From: Bacillus andreraoultii
Lineage (GTDB): Bacteria > Bacillota > Bacilli > Bacillales > Caldibacillaceae
Assembly (NCBI RefSeq): GCF_001244735.1
Contig: NZ_LN868937.1
Coordinates: 1,785,184 to 1,849,183 of the forward strand
Reading direction: 5' to 3'
DNA: 64,000 nucleotides
The translations under genes were made by a program, and so were the position numbers. Below the pieces are notes generated by a model. It was not told the origin of the DNA and made no database searches. It worked only from the letters and a program-made list of their open reading frames with translations. The number at the start of each line of letters is the position of its first letter. Position 1 is the first letter of the stretch. Below are positions 63,270 through 64,000 of this stretch, piece after piece.

Positions 63270-64000
63270 ATGGGAACAGTTCAGCCACATATCCAACTAG
63301 ATGATCATTTAAATGTCCAATACGCAATTTTACCAGGAGACCCAAAACGGGTAGAAAAAGTAATGAAGTATCTCGACTCCCCAAAAGAGGTAGCGTTCAA
63401 TCGTGAATATCGCAGCGCCATTGGATACTATAAAGGAACAAAAGTATTAGTTATGTCCACCGGAATTGGCGGTCCATCGATGGGAATCGCTGTAGAGGAA
63501 TTGAAAAAGATCGGTGTTTCGACCCTTATTCGTATCGGTAGTTGTGGTGCTTTACAGTCCCATTTGCCAATTGGAAGTTTAGTCATTGCTACCGGTGCGG
63601 TAAGAAATGATGGCACTTCGTTAACGTATATTGAAAAAGGATACCCAGCAGTAGCTGATTTAGATTTATTAATTCAATTAAAAGAAATAGCAAAACAATT
63701 GAATCTTTCTCATCACTTCGGTCTTGTCAGAAGTCATGACAGCTTTTATACTGATAGTGAGGAGGAGATTGATCAATTTTGGGGAAAACGGAATATTTTA
63801 GCGTCCGATATGGAAACGGCAACTTTATTTGTTCTTGCCGGGTTACGCGATATGAAGGCAGTTTCTATCCTAAATGTTGTTGTATCATCTACGGGAGACT
63901 TAAGTGAAGGAATTAATGATTACGTTGACGGTGAATCGCTATCTGAACAGGGGGAGAGAAACGAAATCCTCCTTGCATTAGAAACATTATCTGCCTATGA
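63270..64000 (+). CDS. nucleoside phosphorylase (uridine phosphorylase type), 3' end outside window
   Basis: An open frame runs from ATG at 63270, with AGGGAGG seven bases ahead, to the window edge (243 codons so far). It reads YAILPGDPKRVEKVMKYLD (phosphate and ribose site, GDPxR), STGIGGPSMGIAVEEL, RIGSCGALQSHLPIGSLVIATGAVR, and SDMETATLFVLAGL with the conserved Met-Glu that binds ribose. This is the PNP/UDP family; the sequence fits uridine phosphorylase best. It recovers ribose-1-phosphate from nucleosides. Only the last few residues should be missing. Confidence 0.92.
   Translation, partial: MGTVQPHIQLDDHLNVQYAILPGDPKRVEKVMKYLDSPKEVAFNREYRSAIGYYKGTKVLVMSTGIGGPSMGIAVEELKKIGVSTLIRIGSCGALQSHLPIGSLVIATGAVRNDGTSLTYIEKGYPAVADLDLLIQLKEIAKQLNLSHHFGLVRSHDSFYTDSEEEIDQFWGKRNILASDMETATLFVLAGLRDMKAVSILNVVVSSTGDLSEGINDYVDGESLSEQGERNEILLALETLSAY

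Overview
The window is chromosomal DNA from a low-GC Gram-positive bacterium of the Bacillaceae. This rests on Bacillus-type 23S and 5S rRNA, AGGAGG-like ribosome binding sites, lipoprotein signal peptides, and typical Bacillaceae families: OpuC-type osmoprotectant ABC transporter with a GbsR-like repressor, CwlO-type endopeptidase, PBP3, DUF3231, DUF1129, DinB. The species cannot be fixed from the sequence. TTG start codons are unusually frequent; more than a dozen genes have a ribosome binding site that points to TTG.

Layout. 1-1054: end of an rRNA operon (23S 3' part, 5S). 1.3-6 kb: secreted nuclease lipoprotein, nucleotide-sugar-type dehydrogenase, a Staygreen homologue, a SEC-C motif protein and a 57-aa small gene. 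6.2-7.8 kb: first copy of an IS1380-family element. 8-15 kb: PadR/DUF1129 pair, multicopper oxidase, pRiA4b ORF-3-like protein, SulP anion transporter with a cysteine-free ArsR regulator. 15.3-19.6 kb: divergent GbsR-like regulator and four-gene opuC-type operon. 19.9-34 kb: PBP3, an ISLre2 element beside a broken MATE gene, aspartokinase, CwlO-like endopeptidase, 2-dehydropantoate reductase, HAD phosphatase, a lone DnaD-like replication protein, CueP, DUF3231 and DinB proteins.

34-40.5 kb: an aro operon (aroB-aroA-aroC-CM/prephenate dehydratase-aroE-aroK) whose fused P-protein and atypical EPSP synthase motifs look like those of anaerobic Firmicutes rather than Bacillus; aroD stands alone at 49 kb. 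40.7-43.7 kb: divergent MFS transporter and SgrR-type regulator. 43.8-47.7 kb: second identical IS1380 copy, then about 700 bases without a protein gene that fold as a large structured RNA with its own terminator, then an ISL3 element. Both elements sit just downstream of promoter -10 boxes: IS1380 separates the RNA from its promoter, and ISL3 separates the proline dehydrogenase gene from its likely promoter.

47.8-56.3 kb: proline dehydrogenase, aroD, a sulfotransferase, homoserine dehydrogenase, SDR, hemolysin III-like protein, and a phosphotriesterase-family/alcohol dehydrogenase pair behind a promoter with a perfect CcpA cre site. 56.5-63.1 kb: a surface-glycan cluster with three glycosyltransferases, a frameshifted sulfotransferase, a DUF1796 protein, a sugar epimerase and an APS kinase, suggesting past or present sulfation of a surface polymer. 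The window ends inside a nucleoside phosphorylase gene.

The most interesting item is the large structured RNA at about 45,462-46,159. Others are two dispersed structured repeat families, a 26-base motif plus long hairpin shared by two unrelated insertion sequences, and the foreign-looking aro operon.
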